64,000 nt of DNA from Pterobdella sp. o SKG-2022 (lineage: Eukaryota; Annelida; Clitellata; Hirudinida; Piscicolidae), in the NCBI GenBank assembly GCA_964035795.1, contig OZ038321.1:19223209-19287208 (forward strand). The letters run 5' to 3'. The position numbers and the translations under genes are program-made. Below, in pieces: positions 1 through 12,024 of the stretch. The notes under the pieces were generated by a model. It had not been told where the DNA came from. It saw only the letters and a list, made by a program, of their open reading frames with translations, and did no database searches. How positions within the stretch are numbered: position 1 is the first letter of the stretch; every line of letters starts with the position of its first letter.

Positions 1-566
1 TTGTAAACTTCATGTATGAGTTATTGAGAGCTTTTTACTAGTTTTTCTAACAAAAATTTATGAATATATGTTTAAATATTAAGCTCTGATTTCGATAAGT
101 TGAACCTTGTCATTAGGAACAAGTATTAATTAAGAGGGAATTATCATAATCCGGTCTAAGACCTTATAAATTACCAGAATTAGTATATTTAAAATAAATT
201 ACGGTTAAGTAGAAAGTAAAATGTAGCATAGGGTTTGGTCTAATACCATTAAGTTTAATTGAGTAAAACAAATGAATAAGTTTTAAACCTGATTATTAGT
301 GTCGATAGCTAGTATTGTTTTTGGTGGATTAATAATATAAACAAAAATAATTTCATAAAAATAAAAATATAATAATAAAAATGAAAATATAATGATGAGT
401 ATGCCATGATAAAATATTAAATTTAATAAAAATTATGAAAAAAAATAAAACAATAATAATGAGAATAAAATGAGATTGATGAGGGAAATATAAACAATAA
501 TAACATGAAAAATTAAAAAAATTTGATAATAACATAAATGATGATGGTAATTGGCAACTACAATAG
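1..566. other. AT-rich non-coding sequence, probably intron
   Basis: I see no coding exon here. The stretch is rich in AT and ATA/AAT runs. It probably is the intron upstream of the first visible exon of the Ihog/CDO/BOC-like receptor, because that exon begins with a splice acceptor at 565-566. Around 80-120 the minus strand has a stem-loop ending in CTTATCGAAA, which resembles the hairpins inside the Penelope-like inverted repeats near 43.3 and 44.2 kb. Confidence 0.5.
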
Positions 567-3500
567 CAACCTCTTCCAGAAAAAGATCAGCACCATTCGA
601 GACACCGCAGAAGGCATCGCGGCCATATAGCTTCAACGCAGGGCAGTAGTAGCAGAGACAATGACAAGGAATATGACTATGCCCATCATTCACCACTAAC
701 CAGTTAGTTTGGGTTTAAAAGGGGGGGGGAGGAGGTGTTGTGAGTTACAACTGGGTAGTGTTGCTGCTATTAATACCGCTTATTATGCTGTTTTCGTTGG
801 TAATGATACTACTTCTGCTTCTGCTAATATTCCCGGGAATGATCCTGTTACTATCTACCTTTTCTTTTGATTACTACTGTTACTAAGAATTTTTTAACTA
901 CCGTTAATCTACTTATTATCAGTACTCATATTAATTTCGTTTTTAAATTTTTTATGTATGATATACATGTTAGATTACATTTTTAATTCAGCTTCTTCTG
1001 AAATTTCTATAGAATATATCAATTTTCCATGCTAATCTCGAGGCAGTTGATGGAAATTTTATAAATTTCTTATATTCAACCATTAAACTAGTTGTAAAAT
1101 TTTTAAAAAGTATTTTTCCCACTTTTATTCAGCTTTTTAGTTAATTCTTATTAGCTACTCAAAAATAGTTATAACTTTTATATTATTGTAATATTATAAC
1201 TTTTTGATAACACAAAGTTTCCTAGACAGAGACGCTTTGTTGAATGTCAGTCTTGCATAATTCTTATTCTGTTTTGGACGCTATCTGAACCATGATATAG
1301 TCGACCTTATCAGAAATTTGGGTGTTTGTATTGAATGTATTTTTTGGTGAAATTTCAAGCTTATTTTGAAGTTAAGTTATAGGTATTCTTTTTAATTCTT
1401 CAAGCCAAACGCAAATGTTTAAATGAAAGTTTTTTACGAGTTTATTTTATTCCATGAAGCTTTGCGTAACATGAACTTACATTAACTTGCAAATATTTGT
1501 CATTCCACTTGATAATGTAAGTTCGTCTTACGAAAACCTTTGTGGAATAAAATAAACTCCTAAAAGTGTTTTTCTTTGAATAGGTATGCTTTTAAAATTT
1601 AGTAGTAAATATACTATTATTTTTATTAATAGATTAAAAAAATGGTATTCCTATTAATAAATCATTTTTTTATATTAGTTATCTCTATTATATATTAATA
1701 TTTTAAGAAAACATTAGGAATAAATAATATTGCATAACATTCCATCTAATAAAGACAGTGTCAAGACCTTGTGGCAATCTTTTTCAACTCGAAAAATTCT
1801 TTTATTGAAGCAAAATCGAACAATAAATGACAGAAAAATATTTCGATGGATAACGGAATGGCCAAATAGAATTAAAATTTTCAAAAAGTATAATTAACTT
1901 GAGACGTTAAAAAATATGTTAATTTTAATTGAAATAACGAGATAAATAATCTTTTCAATAATTAATGTAGCTCCATTTACAGCTTAATAATAAAAATAAC
2001 ACCCGAATAAATCAACTAGGATTAAAATTAATAAAAACGTTATTTTATTATATATTATGAAAAAAAAACTATTGATAATAATATACAACAAAGATGACGC
2101 TTGTATAATTTTATCTTTTTTTCTTTCATAAGGCTTTTCAAATTCTTCTCGTTTTCTTTTTCTCAGCTGGCTTGTGACGCCTGTTATCTTGACTCAATCA
2201 GCGTGTTAACCTTGTCGCTTTTATGTTATATCACCAACTCCACGCATCCAACTGAATATTTATACTGTTTGTGTAATTATACACTGGTGATAAACGAGAA
2301 TTTTTTTTCATTTAAATTTTATTCAAAACGTTACAAGCACCATAAAACTATTTAAACAACATTCCCACACAACGTCAACTGTCAACACATCTGACAGAAA
2401 TGATTCTCCCTCCGAGACCTCAACTCACCCACATGACCGAGAACTCTGTGTCGGTGGAGTGGAAGTTGCCAGAAATGACACAAGACAGTCTACCCTGGAC
2501 CTTCATAAAGATCCAGTTTAAGGAGGTGTCTTCGGGAAAGAGGCACCCTACCAACAAAAAATGGAACACTGTGGACGATGAGATTGATCCTCTTCTTGAC
2601 AGGTACATCGTCTCCAACCTGCATGAAGGTGCGCTTTTAGTTTGTGCTTGATGCAGATACTGTTATGAAGGTGTCATCATAATATAATCATGTTGAATAA
2701 TATTGAAAACAATGATCATATTAAGCTAGAAACCCACCTTCAACTAAATAAAGTACACCGCTGTCCAAAATAAATCAGACAAGCTTGAAACATGGTCAAA
2801 CACATAAATCCCCATAGAAGACCTAACAAGTAAAAATCTACCCAGGGTCCAAGTATGTCTTTCGGCTGTCAGTAGTGTATTCCAACAGAGACAACCGCTT
2901 TGGTCTCAAGTCGAAGCCCTTCATAGTTGGGGGATCTCACGCGTCCATTAACTCTCCTAGGTTCGTGTTCCGTACACATGTAGTATTTTATTGGCTGAAA
3001 AATAGCTATAATACAATAAGAAGATTGATGATAAAAGAAAGAATAATAATAAGAATGGTAACAGTAATAATAATAATATAATTTCAATTATTTATGTTTT
3101 TAAGACTTGAAATACATTTTGTTCATTGTAAATTTTTTATTAAACTTTTAATGAGTAATATATCACCAAATACATTGTATCGATTAATTTAATGGTTTTA
3201 TCTGGCCTTACACCCACTCCATGCATTTACGTTCTTCTCATTGCTCATTGTTGTTTGTTTTTACATGTTCATTCAAACATCACTTCATATCATGTCATGC
3301 AATGGGTAGTGCACTACGGAACCTTCAAATTCCGCAGCCAATCTATTAATTGCTCTTAATGATGACCTGGTTATTTTTAAATATATGGTTCCGGTGTAAT
3401 TAAAATAAAAATTTAATAATCTAATTAACCACATAACGTTACCTAATAAGGTAATTATCAACTTAAACAAGGTTTTCTAAACAAATACTATCAAATTACC

Positions 3501-5625
3501 ACTGTAATGGACCTCAATACAGGATTCTTTCTGATAACTAATGGAACTAGTCGTTTTTAATGACTGCTATTAATAGTTTAAAGAGAATATTTATTTTGCA
3601 TCATTAAAAGCCATCAGCGTAGCAATGATTTATAATGTATTTGCTGAAATGGTCGCTACCATGTGACTGATTTGCCAGGGAGATTATAATAGAGTTAATA
3701 GGGTTACACGACACATTCAATACCCCATAATGCAACGTTAGACGCATTGTATTGAGACATTAAAGTGTTAGTAATGACATCAAATAAAATAACGAGCGTT
3801 GCCATGATGGTGTCAACTTTGAAGCCATGAACAATAGAATTGAATGGTACTGGTATACAATAGAATTGAATAGCATTGAATATGCTTTACTAAAAACGTT
3901 CGGCAAGTATAACAAGATACACAATCACCTAATAATTGTTCGAGGTTCTCACGACAAATGGCAGCACTCCCTGTTGATTTCGCGGAAGCATGGTGTTTCA
4001 AACTATTGTTTTGAATAGTATTTAATTCGGCATCATACCTCAGGTTTGCTCCCTTCATTGTGGAACTCAAACCTCTTGACGCCCACTCCCTTGTTGTTAC
4101 TTGGCAGGTTGTTGTTTCCTTGTTATTATGTCGTGTTTCTTTAATAGCATATTGATAATAGTAATAATATAAAAAATAGTTTAAAATAATAAAAGAAATA
4201 ATAATAGTAGTAGTAATGGCATGCTTTTGAATTTAAAAAGATTAGAGGAGTAGGTTTTAATTTGAAAAATTAAAATTTTTAAAACTGCATTAAAAAATTC
4301 AAGGCAGTTATAAATATCGTTAATCCATATACCACAATCATCAAAATGTGAACTCGTTACATCTGTCAACATCATCAACGTTGCCTAACCTTCACAAACC
4401 CCCATCCACTACAGCAAGCCCAAGAGCCAGCCATCAAAATAAGTGGGTTCCATCTGCAGTACAGAGAGTACCACAAGAAAAATGCCAAAAAAAACCCCTT
4501 AAAAACGAACAATATGTTTTATGGCGGCAGTCAAGAGGACGATGACGCGTATAATGAGATAAACGTGAAACAACCGCGTGTGTTGTCTTATGTTATAAGC
4601 AACCTACATGCCAAGACTCAGTACAGTGTGAGAGTGAGGTCTTATAACAAACAGGGCAAAAGCCGTTTCAGTAATGTTGTCGTCAAAGAAACATTGGGTG
4701 GTTGTTGCTGTTGTGTTATTTCTGTTGTTGTTTTGTTGCTGATACTTCGATTCTACGTTGTTGGTTGCTTGTTGAAAGTTGTGTTGCGATTCTGTATGTT
4801 TGATGCTTGAACCTTTAACAGTTGAATTGTTAACAATTGAATATACTTTTGTAGTTTCATAGCTTTTATTTATTCAAATCATATTTATTTTTTAATTAAG
4901 ATCTATAAAGTATTAGTTTGTTTATTTTTATATATTTTATAATGTTATAACTTCAATGTTCTATGATTGCTGCAGCCGTATCTGACGTGAGCAACAAGAC
5001 CAAGGCATCACATCTAGAACATCTTAACAAGCCACAGAACGCAGCTTTCAATGAGGGTTTTGGGAAGGAAGAAGATGATGAAGGTTATTACATCGAGGAA
5101 GATGAAGATGATGAAGACGACGATGATGAATATTATAACATCGGTTACGATAGTTATGCAGGCATGTACGATGATTATCAATATGATGATTACAAAGGCA
5201 AGCTTGCTGACTACCAGATGCACCAGAACTATCGGAAAAACAGGTACTTCGGCGGTTTGGAGGATGCTGGTGGAATGGGGAGGAACATTCTGCATGATGT
5301 CATCAAGAAAGAGCATCTCAACGCAGCTGGGTCCAACATTCCATACAGACGCCCTAACGCCCATGACGACAAACACGACGTATATGAGAACGAAAACTCT
5401 GAGGCGAAGTTTGAACAATTCATGTCTAAAGCGCTGGCAAAAGAAATAAAAATGCCACAAAAGAAAGATAAAGTTGTTTTGGTTGACTTGCAAGAGTATA
5501 CATCGCTTAAGAACGAAAGAGTCCTGTTGATTGCCTTGTGTTGCGTTTTGTCTTTCATCCTTTTCATCATTATTTTCATCTTTGCGCTGTGCCTCAAAAA
5601 GAAGTACCTTTTGAACATACAGTGA
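567..5625 (+). CDS. Ihog/CDO/BOC-family Hedgehog co-receptor, 3' part (5' end outside window)
   Basis: Exons: 567-702, 2398-2628, 2846-2960, 4044-4107, 4415-4697, 4976-5625. All have GT/AG borders and matching phases, giving 492 residues and a stop. The product looks like the C-terminal half of a single-pass receptor that helps Patched bind Hedgehog. The first exon encodes a polar linker with a basic RHRRRHR cluster. Two fibronectin III domains follow. The first holds the family-like VVYSNRDNRFG stretch (Drosophila Ihog has VYSNNDNK). The second runs from FAPFIVELKP to SRFSNVVV. Exon 6 encodes a very acidic, tyrosine-rich juxtamembrane segment, a helix of about 24 hydrophobic residues (LLIALCCVLSFILF...) and a tail of only about 10 residues (LKKKYLLNIQ). 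The stop overlaps a strong donor (ACA then GTGAGT), so a longer cytoplasmic tail from a later exon is possible. The Ig domains must lie upstream of the window. Family assignment comes from recalled patterns. Confidence 0.8.
703..2397. other. Intron of the Ihog-like gene with an inverted repeat
   Basis: No coding exon is seen in this 1.7-kb intron. It contains a G-rich run near 720-732 and the inverted-repeat element at about 1428-1560, described separately. The exon borders on both sides join in phase (A plus AA). Confidence 0.6.
1428..1562. repeat. Imperfect inverted repeat with hammerhead-like fold
   Basis: Two arms (about 1428-1478 and about 1512-1562) are imperfect reverse complements, each carrying GAATAAAATAAAC next to a stem-loop and an AAGCTT-like hexamer. 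The right arm folds on the plus strand as a hammerhead-like structure. Stem I pairs ATTCCAC (1502-1508) with GTGGAAT (1542-1548). The core is TTGATAA plus T (1509-1516). Stem II is GTAAG/CTTAC (1517-1521 with 1527-1531). GAA lies at 1532-1534 and AACCTT at 1535-1540. Shared pieces recur near 9.9, 22.5, 39.3 and 63.4 kb. Confidence 0.65.
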
Positions 5626-7424
5626 GTTATTTAATATATCATATTTTTTTAATGCCCTAATGTCTTTTTACCTTGAAGGTTATAAAGGTTTTAGTGGCTT
5701 TTTTGCACCAAATTATCTTTTTAATACTCTAACGACTTATATATATATACAATAATTTTAACGTTTTATTATGTACAGAATTTCAAAATCTCGTTTTGAA
5801 AAATTAATTTACAATCAAAGAGATTAATCTTGTCCACTTCTCTGATTACGAATGAACTTTTTTTACGAAATGACTCAAAAGCTATTTTCAAGTGAAACCT
5901 TTCAAACAATAATATTTTTCGATTATATTTTGAAAAATATTTCATAAAAATAAATTCGAAAGTTTCTTCAGCATAGGACATAAAGAAGTTTGAAAATTAA
6001 AGTTTTTCGATACTTCAGCATAAAAATTTGTTAAAAAGCCAAACGTTAATTAAAATCTAAATTATCGGTACATATCCGGATTTTTGAGGTTGTATACATC
6101 ACCTGGAGGCCGCATTGGATGAAGTATCTTTGCCTTCACTGCCCCATACAAACCCCATCATACCATCATTCAAATGACATGAACCATCCATCTTAATTAA
6201 ACTCTCGGGATTAAAAATGTTTTCAATTCGGATTATTATTTGGTTAATTTTTTCTATCTTAATGTATGTCTTCTATCAGATTAATTCCGTTTTGTTACTT
6301 ATAATAATATATATAAATAAATAATTTTTATTATAATTAATACTACTACACCATCATCATCACACTCAATTCACAGATTGACCAAGGTGCCTTACGACGT
6401 TTGAACTCATCAATTCTTTTATTATTATCGTTTTCATTATATTATTATTTTAATTATTATTGGAACTAGTAGTAGAAATTTTGCGAACTATAGCAATGGT
6501 ATGAAACTAGTGGGACCCTAGCGCAAGATTTCACAAATCTCTCTTATATCAAAGCTTCGTATTTTTTTGTAAGTTGATATTAAAATGTTTTTAATGTATT
6601 AAATAAGCCTATCTTATACCATGTTTTTTAGACTTATATTGATCCTTCTGAAGCATCGTGACGATTATTGTATATATTTGCTAATGTTTTGATTATACAT
6701 ATTCATATGGTTTATTGCACCTTTGGGTTCAAGATGTGATATTCAGTGGTGGGAATTATGGTTGTGTGGGAGTCTCACGCATAAAAGATGAAATTTTCTA
6801 TTTAAAGTTTTTTTTAATTAGATTTAATTTCACTTTCAGAAAGATGTGGGATTTAAAGAAATAAAAAAATTTTACTTTTTTTTTGTTTAAAAATATATTA
6901 AAATTTAACTCAATAAGAGAAACTTAATTGAACAAAATGACCATAATATCTTATGTAAATTAATTGAAAAACACACAGCGATTAAACATAATTAATATTA
7001 TCGACTAAACAATAACTCAAAAATCAAAATAACAGTTATATATAGATAATAGTATTGAAAAGGTTTTTTTCACTTTCAAAGGAAATTAATGGAATACGTG
7101 AGCGTATGGTGAGGCATACAAAACCACGGGGTCCATCTCAGTCCCCTAATTAACTCATCCATGTTGTTTGCTTCTCGAATCTTCATCAAAAATTTTGATA
7201 TTGGAAACTCAAATTAAATTGTACACAACAAATAATTCATCAGAAATGAAACATAAACGATGAGGGACGTTTAAAACACAATATTTCGTAGTAATAAATT
7301 ATATATCCTTTCGCTGCATGGTATTTATATCAGATAATATTCTTAACTTCCAGATGATGTACTATAAATCTCAAACACAATGGCTTGTTCAATTACTTAA
7401 TTAGACCAACAAGGTCACAGCCAC
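5626..7424. other. Non-coding stretch
   Basis: AT-rich, with short runs such as a TA repeat near 5740 and ATT-rich tracts near 6300-6460. I see no supported exon. If the Ihog-like tail continues past the donor overlapping its stop codon, its exon would be sought here, but no convincing coding segment was found. Confidence 0.4.
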
Positions 7425-7818
7425 TTAGCTGGCACGACGATTTTTCCCAAGAGTATCTACAAACGCCACATTCTCACCCTTGTTCGGATCAATCAACTTA
7501 GTATCAAAACTTTTACTTCCAGCTTTGATAACTTTATTCGTTTCTGTCTCAATCTTCTTCAAATCACAAATTTTGACGTCACTCTGTGATGTACCCGCAT
7601 CTACGTCCGTTTCATGGGAGCCATCTTGGGAGGAGCCTGCACTTTTAGTGGTGCTGAAGCAGATTTCATGGAAGGGCGTGGGGGTTCTTTGTAGCTTTGG
7701 TTTGTTACATGCGGTGTCATTGGTTGATTTCACGAAGGTCACCGAAGTTCGACGATGCTTACTGGCTTTAGTTTCAGGGGTAGGTGGGTCGATCTGTGAT
7801 TGGTCAGTGTTGTCTTCA
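7425..7818 (-). CDS. Orphan terminal exon of an unidentified gene
   Basis: On the minus strand a good acceptor (TTTCCAG) at the 7819/7818 border opens a 394-bp exon that stays open to TAA at 7425-7427. It gives about 131 residues that are polar and low in aromatics, rich in Thr, Ser, Lys and Asp (pieces such as PPTPETKASKHRRTS and KKIETETNKVIKAG). This composition and the long open stretch in AT-rich DNA suggest real coding sequence, a disordered C-terminus. The exon needs two bases from an upstream exon. SETD2, the next gene on this strand, already ends at 11081, and its last introns do not match in phase. The upstream exons may lie between 7.8 and 11 kb or in the gap, but I could not find them. 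No family recognised. Confidence 0.45.
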
Positions 7819-10803
7819 CTGGAAATTGACCAAAAAAATTAGTTTTATGTTTTACCTTTCACTTAAACAATTTGATACTATAAAATAATCTCATTTAATT
7901 TAATCTTTTTTTGAATTAACTTTTATATGAAAAAGAAAAATTGAGAAAAGCCTTATAAACTTTAAAGATATGCTTTAATGGGCAATGGAAAATGATCTAA
8001 ATATACTTTGAAGAAAGAATTGAAAAGCCTCATGAAATATTATGGAAAAAACTTTTTGAATAATTATAGTACTATTAAAAATAAGAAAAAAATTTTTCAC
8101 AAAAGGCCAAAATACAAAAATCTAAACGACGAAGAAGTTTTTATAAATCAATGAGCACGAATGCCATATTTCAAAATCAACTAAGAGGAAGTTATAAAAA
8201 TATACCGGCAAGTAATGATGAGTTTAATTTCTAAATTTTCTTTCATGCCGTCTCAAGATCTAAATGCCTCGTTAGGGGCTACGTGCCTAATCCCATGTTG
8301 CAGCACAAATGAATAGGCTTTCGACCTTGCATAGCTTTGTAACAGACATGAAAATAGTGTATTCATTGTTTTTAAGACTTTACTGAGTTTCCAATCAAAA
8401 ATTCTTTTTAAATAGAACTTATCAGCAGGTTTTACTTTTTAAAAATAGAAGATGAAAATAAATAAGAAAAAAGTATTTTTTAATTTAAAGTCACTCTAAG
8501 TGGGATAATAAAGCTGGATTTTTGAGCAAGATTCTATGCTTTTGTGAGAAGCAAATCTAAAAAATCATTAAATTTTTCAAATGCCTTGGAGGCTCTGCTA
8601 TAGAAAGCTGGTGTGAAAAATGTGACATGAATGTTGCAAAAAAATTTGAATTATCAAAAATTTCAAAAAAATATAATCTATATATAACATATAATGAAGT
8701 TGAACAGCATATAATTTTATATCTTCACAATTTTTTTCAACCCTTCCAAGTTTTTCTTAAAAAAATCTCATAATGAAGAAAATTTTTTTAATGGAAAAAT
8801 AATTAATTCTAACATGTATTTCCCAAATACACATTTGCTAGTTGCGAAAAGTTTGTGATGTTTTCCCACCAAAGAGGAAATATGCGAGAGTTAAAAATGG
8901 GCCCTTTACAATAGAGGCGAAATGGTAATGAACGTATTTGAAAAAAGCTTATGCTTATGAATAATAACAATAATAAGTATTATTTTCAAATATAATATAT
9001 AGAATGATGAGAATAAAGACAAGATTAAAATATTAAATATAACGATAATAACAAGGCTGATCATAAGTATGTACCAAGTTTCATGCGTTTAAAATAATGT
9101 TCACCCCAATGTAAGTTTCATTAAAAAAAACTTTTCAATCTTCATTATCGCCTGCGTGATTCAAGTTTGAATACACTTCCCGCCCATCATTCCATAAAAG
9201 CTTTCTCAACACAAGACACAATCGCTATTTAGGGACCACAACACGCCCACAAGTCAGTACCACTAATTTATTTCCTCATACAGCCAATGATATATTTTTA
9301 AAGTTTTATAAATAACCTTGAACTGAAATCTCGAGTTATCATTGAAACAACACATATGTGAGTCTGGAAACATCTTTATAGACTGTCTACTCATAAATAA
9401 CATTGAATTTGTACTCACGTCGTTTAAACAAGGAGAGGTATATCTAGGTAGAGAGTGTTTTATACAAGAAATGTGAAGGCTCATTTGAATAATTAACTAG
9501 ATGTGATAAAGTTAAGCAAAGTGGTTGACAAATTAATTAATGCATGAAGCTTTTCTATTTACTATGAAACCATCACTAGGCGATGTAGACGCAAGAGCTT
9601 CGTGTATTGAACTTGCAAAGCTTTGTGTTTTATTTCGCTTTTTTCAGACTAATACTTAAACTACATGTGAATATGTAATTAAATATGTAATTCATTGAAT
9701 AAATAGACAGAAAAAAACTTATTTTATAACTTGATTTCTTATGTGAATTTATTTACTTTTTCAGGCAATCGATCAATAAGTATATCTGAAAATGTATGCA
9801 AATGAGCAAGAAATGAAGGTTAAAAATGAGATTTTTGAAGCTTCTACTAAACGTTTAATCACGTTTTTAAGTTTTTATTCCAAAGTACAAAGCTTTTCGA
9901 TAATAACAAGATATCATCATCAGGTAATATGGATAAGATCGGTACATGAAAATATAAACTTAAAGCAGTTTACAATCATATCTTTAAAGCAACATTTTGA
10001 TCACATAGCTTCCATATAAATTCATTTAAAATTTATTATCCGTAGAGTACTTTTGTAATTGCAAGCCATGAAGCATGTGTTTGAAAAGATTAGCTTGAAA
10101 CTTTTAGTGAAAAGATTTAAAATTCATAAAAATAACTTATTAAGATGTCACACAACTAAAAATTATCTTATAAACATAATTTTGAGCGTCAAAGCTGAAA
10201 AAACAAGATACAATTTGTTGAAAAACTTTGAAAGTTCACATAATTTCATTCCACATATCTAACCTCTTTTCCAACCTTTTCACGTTAGCATTATAATAAA
10301 ATTTCATTTTTGAATGTTTTATATTCTACTCAGACCAACTAAAATACTTGTGACTAAAAGAATTTGTGAAAATATAAAAACTTTTGAAAATAAAAATACA
10401 CTTATAATATAAAAAGCAATAAAAAGCCTTTCAGTTAATTAAAGATGCAATAAAACATTTATAAAAACAATTAGATATTTATCAATTATACATAAAGTTT
10501 GATCACCGGAAAATCAATAGAGCCTCAAAATATGAATCAGAATAACGTTGTCCCATTCAATTCAGAGGTGTAACACCAATGGAATTCAAATCATCAAGGA
10601 AATTTTTAGAAAAAATGTAGATAACATTATTTATTGATTAGAACCAGTGGTCTCTGCATGAACGAACAAAATTTGTTTGTTTGTTTTTAGTGAGTTTTTC
10701 ACACGCAGGTTTGAGTCTAAAAATGTATAGTTTGTATCTTCCCATAGTTTCATCTTTATTCTAAATAATTAGTTTTGTGATGAAAAATTTTAAAATAAAA
10801 AAC
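7819..10803. other. Non-coding stretch, AT-rich
   Basis: No supported gene. It includes the hammerhead-like copy at 9886-9926 and a related hairpin-rich stretch at about 9540-9640 with two copies of an AAGCTT-type hexamer in opposite orientation. Otherwise it is unique AT-rich sequence. Confidence 0.45.
9886..9926 (-). ncRNA. Hammerhead-ribozyme-like motif, copy with canonical core
   Basis: Read on the minus strand: TAC (stem I), CTGATGA (exact hammerhead core), T, stem II GATA...TATC, GAA, self-complementary AAGCTT (stem III), U at the cleavage position, then GTA pairing with the first strand. Only three base pairs of stem I are seen. The extra T between core and stem II departs from the classical motif but is shared by the other copies. 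Activity is not shown. Confidence 0.45.
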
Positions 10804-11003
10804 NNNNNNNNNNNNNNNNNNNNNNNNNNNNNNNNNNNNNNNNNNNNNNNNNNNNNNNNNNNNNNNNNNNNNNNNNNNNNNNNNNNNNNNNNNNNNNNNN
10901 NNNNNNNNNNNNNNNNNNNNNNNNNNNNNNNNNNNNNNNNNNNNNNNNNNNNNNNNNNNNNNNNNNNNNNNNNNNNNNNNNNNNNNNNNNNNNNNNNNNN
11001 NNN
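10804..11003. other. Assembly gap of 200 N
   Basis: Exactly 200 unknown bases, the same size as the gap at 62309-62508. This suggests a fixed placeholder rather than a measured gap. It begins 77 bp past the SETD2 stop codon, so the SETD2 3' UTR and polyadenylation site may be hidden in it. Confidence 0.98.
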
Positions 11004-11080
11004 ACTCTCTATATAATAACCACCAAAATAACTTTTTGATAGTAACCATACAGCCAACAAAAACCTCCCATTACCACCAA

Positions 11081-12024
11081 TCATGAGGAGTCTTTGGCGC
11101 TTTTGATACCCTTTTTAGGTTCATCGTCCTTCAAGGTGTAATCTGCCTTCTTAACCTTATCCACAACATCAGTGCAAGTACGTGTGTACACATCAGAGAA
11201 CTTAGTCATGTATTTGTGGATGTAGTCTTTGGCTTTTAACTTCACGCTGTCGTTGTACTCAAGGTTCTGAGCCTGTGGTGGTGAGTGTGTTGATGTATGG
11301 GGTTGTTGTAGGATGTGTTGATGAATGTTGTTGTTGTGGGATGTGTCGGTGTATGGGATTTTAGTTGTAATGAAGTGGGTAGTTTGGAAGAGTATCAGCA
11401 TAAATAGAAGTAAGTAAAACGATCATTAGACTACCCATAATTATGGTTTCAGTGGCGCAAACAGGGCACAAATCCATTTTAACCATCAAATAATAATGAA
11501 CATTCAAAACGAATGATATCTCACCTGCTTACAGCACTTTTCCTCCTTCATCAACACTGCATGGGTCAGCTGATGGAATACAAACGTTATTGTATTGAAT
11601 GTAATCGTTATCATATTTAATGCTAATGTTATTTGCATGATGTGGCAATGAAGATATAAAGATGATCATCGTGGTATGAATACAATTAAGCAATCGAATC
11701 TTTTTTATAGGCCATCTTCCTTTACGAAGGGATGGGCATTGAATCAGGAAAATAATACATACGAAAAATAATAAAAATTTTAAGACAGAAACAGTAATAC
11801 TGAAAATAAACTACCACAAGTTATAAACTTCTCCTTAACATGCACTTGAAAAATCTTATGACGTGTAACAATATGAATAATAAATTAATAATAAAAATAA
11901 TAATTATGACAGCAAAAGAAACCTTTCTGGCAAGGTACTTAAAGTCATCATTGTTGCAGATGCGAGCCTTGGAGCAGTCAGGCCTTCGATAGGGGTTCAA
12001 ACAACTGATCACCACCTTAGACAC
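11081..12024 (-). other. SETD2 SRI domain exons (24-26)
   Basis: The exons give VISCLNPYRRPDC and FKYLARK (exon 24), LTHAVLMKEEKCC (exon 25) and SVKLKAKDYIHKYMTKF (exon 26), which line up with the Set2-Rpb1-interacting domain at the end of SETD2. This domain binds the phosphorylated C-terminal repeats of RNA polymerase II. About 25 residues follow the last helix before the TGA stop, slightly longer than in the human protein. Confidence 0.9.

Noticed and set aside
353..535. Hydrophobic minus-strand open frame near the window start
   Set aside because: It consists of Ile/Phe/Leu/Tyr codons from AT-rich DNA and has no supporting signals.
5014..5618. Open frames on both strands overlapping the last exon of the Ihog-like gene
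   Set aside because: They follow from the acidic repeat codons. Only the frame that continues the FNIII exon in phase and ends in a membrane helix is convincing.
9792..10262. Two adjacent 67-75 codon plus-strand frames
   Set aside because: AT-biased composition, no splice context, and the first overlaps the hammerhead-like repeat.
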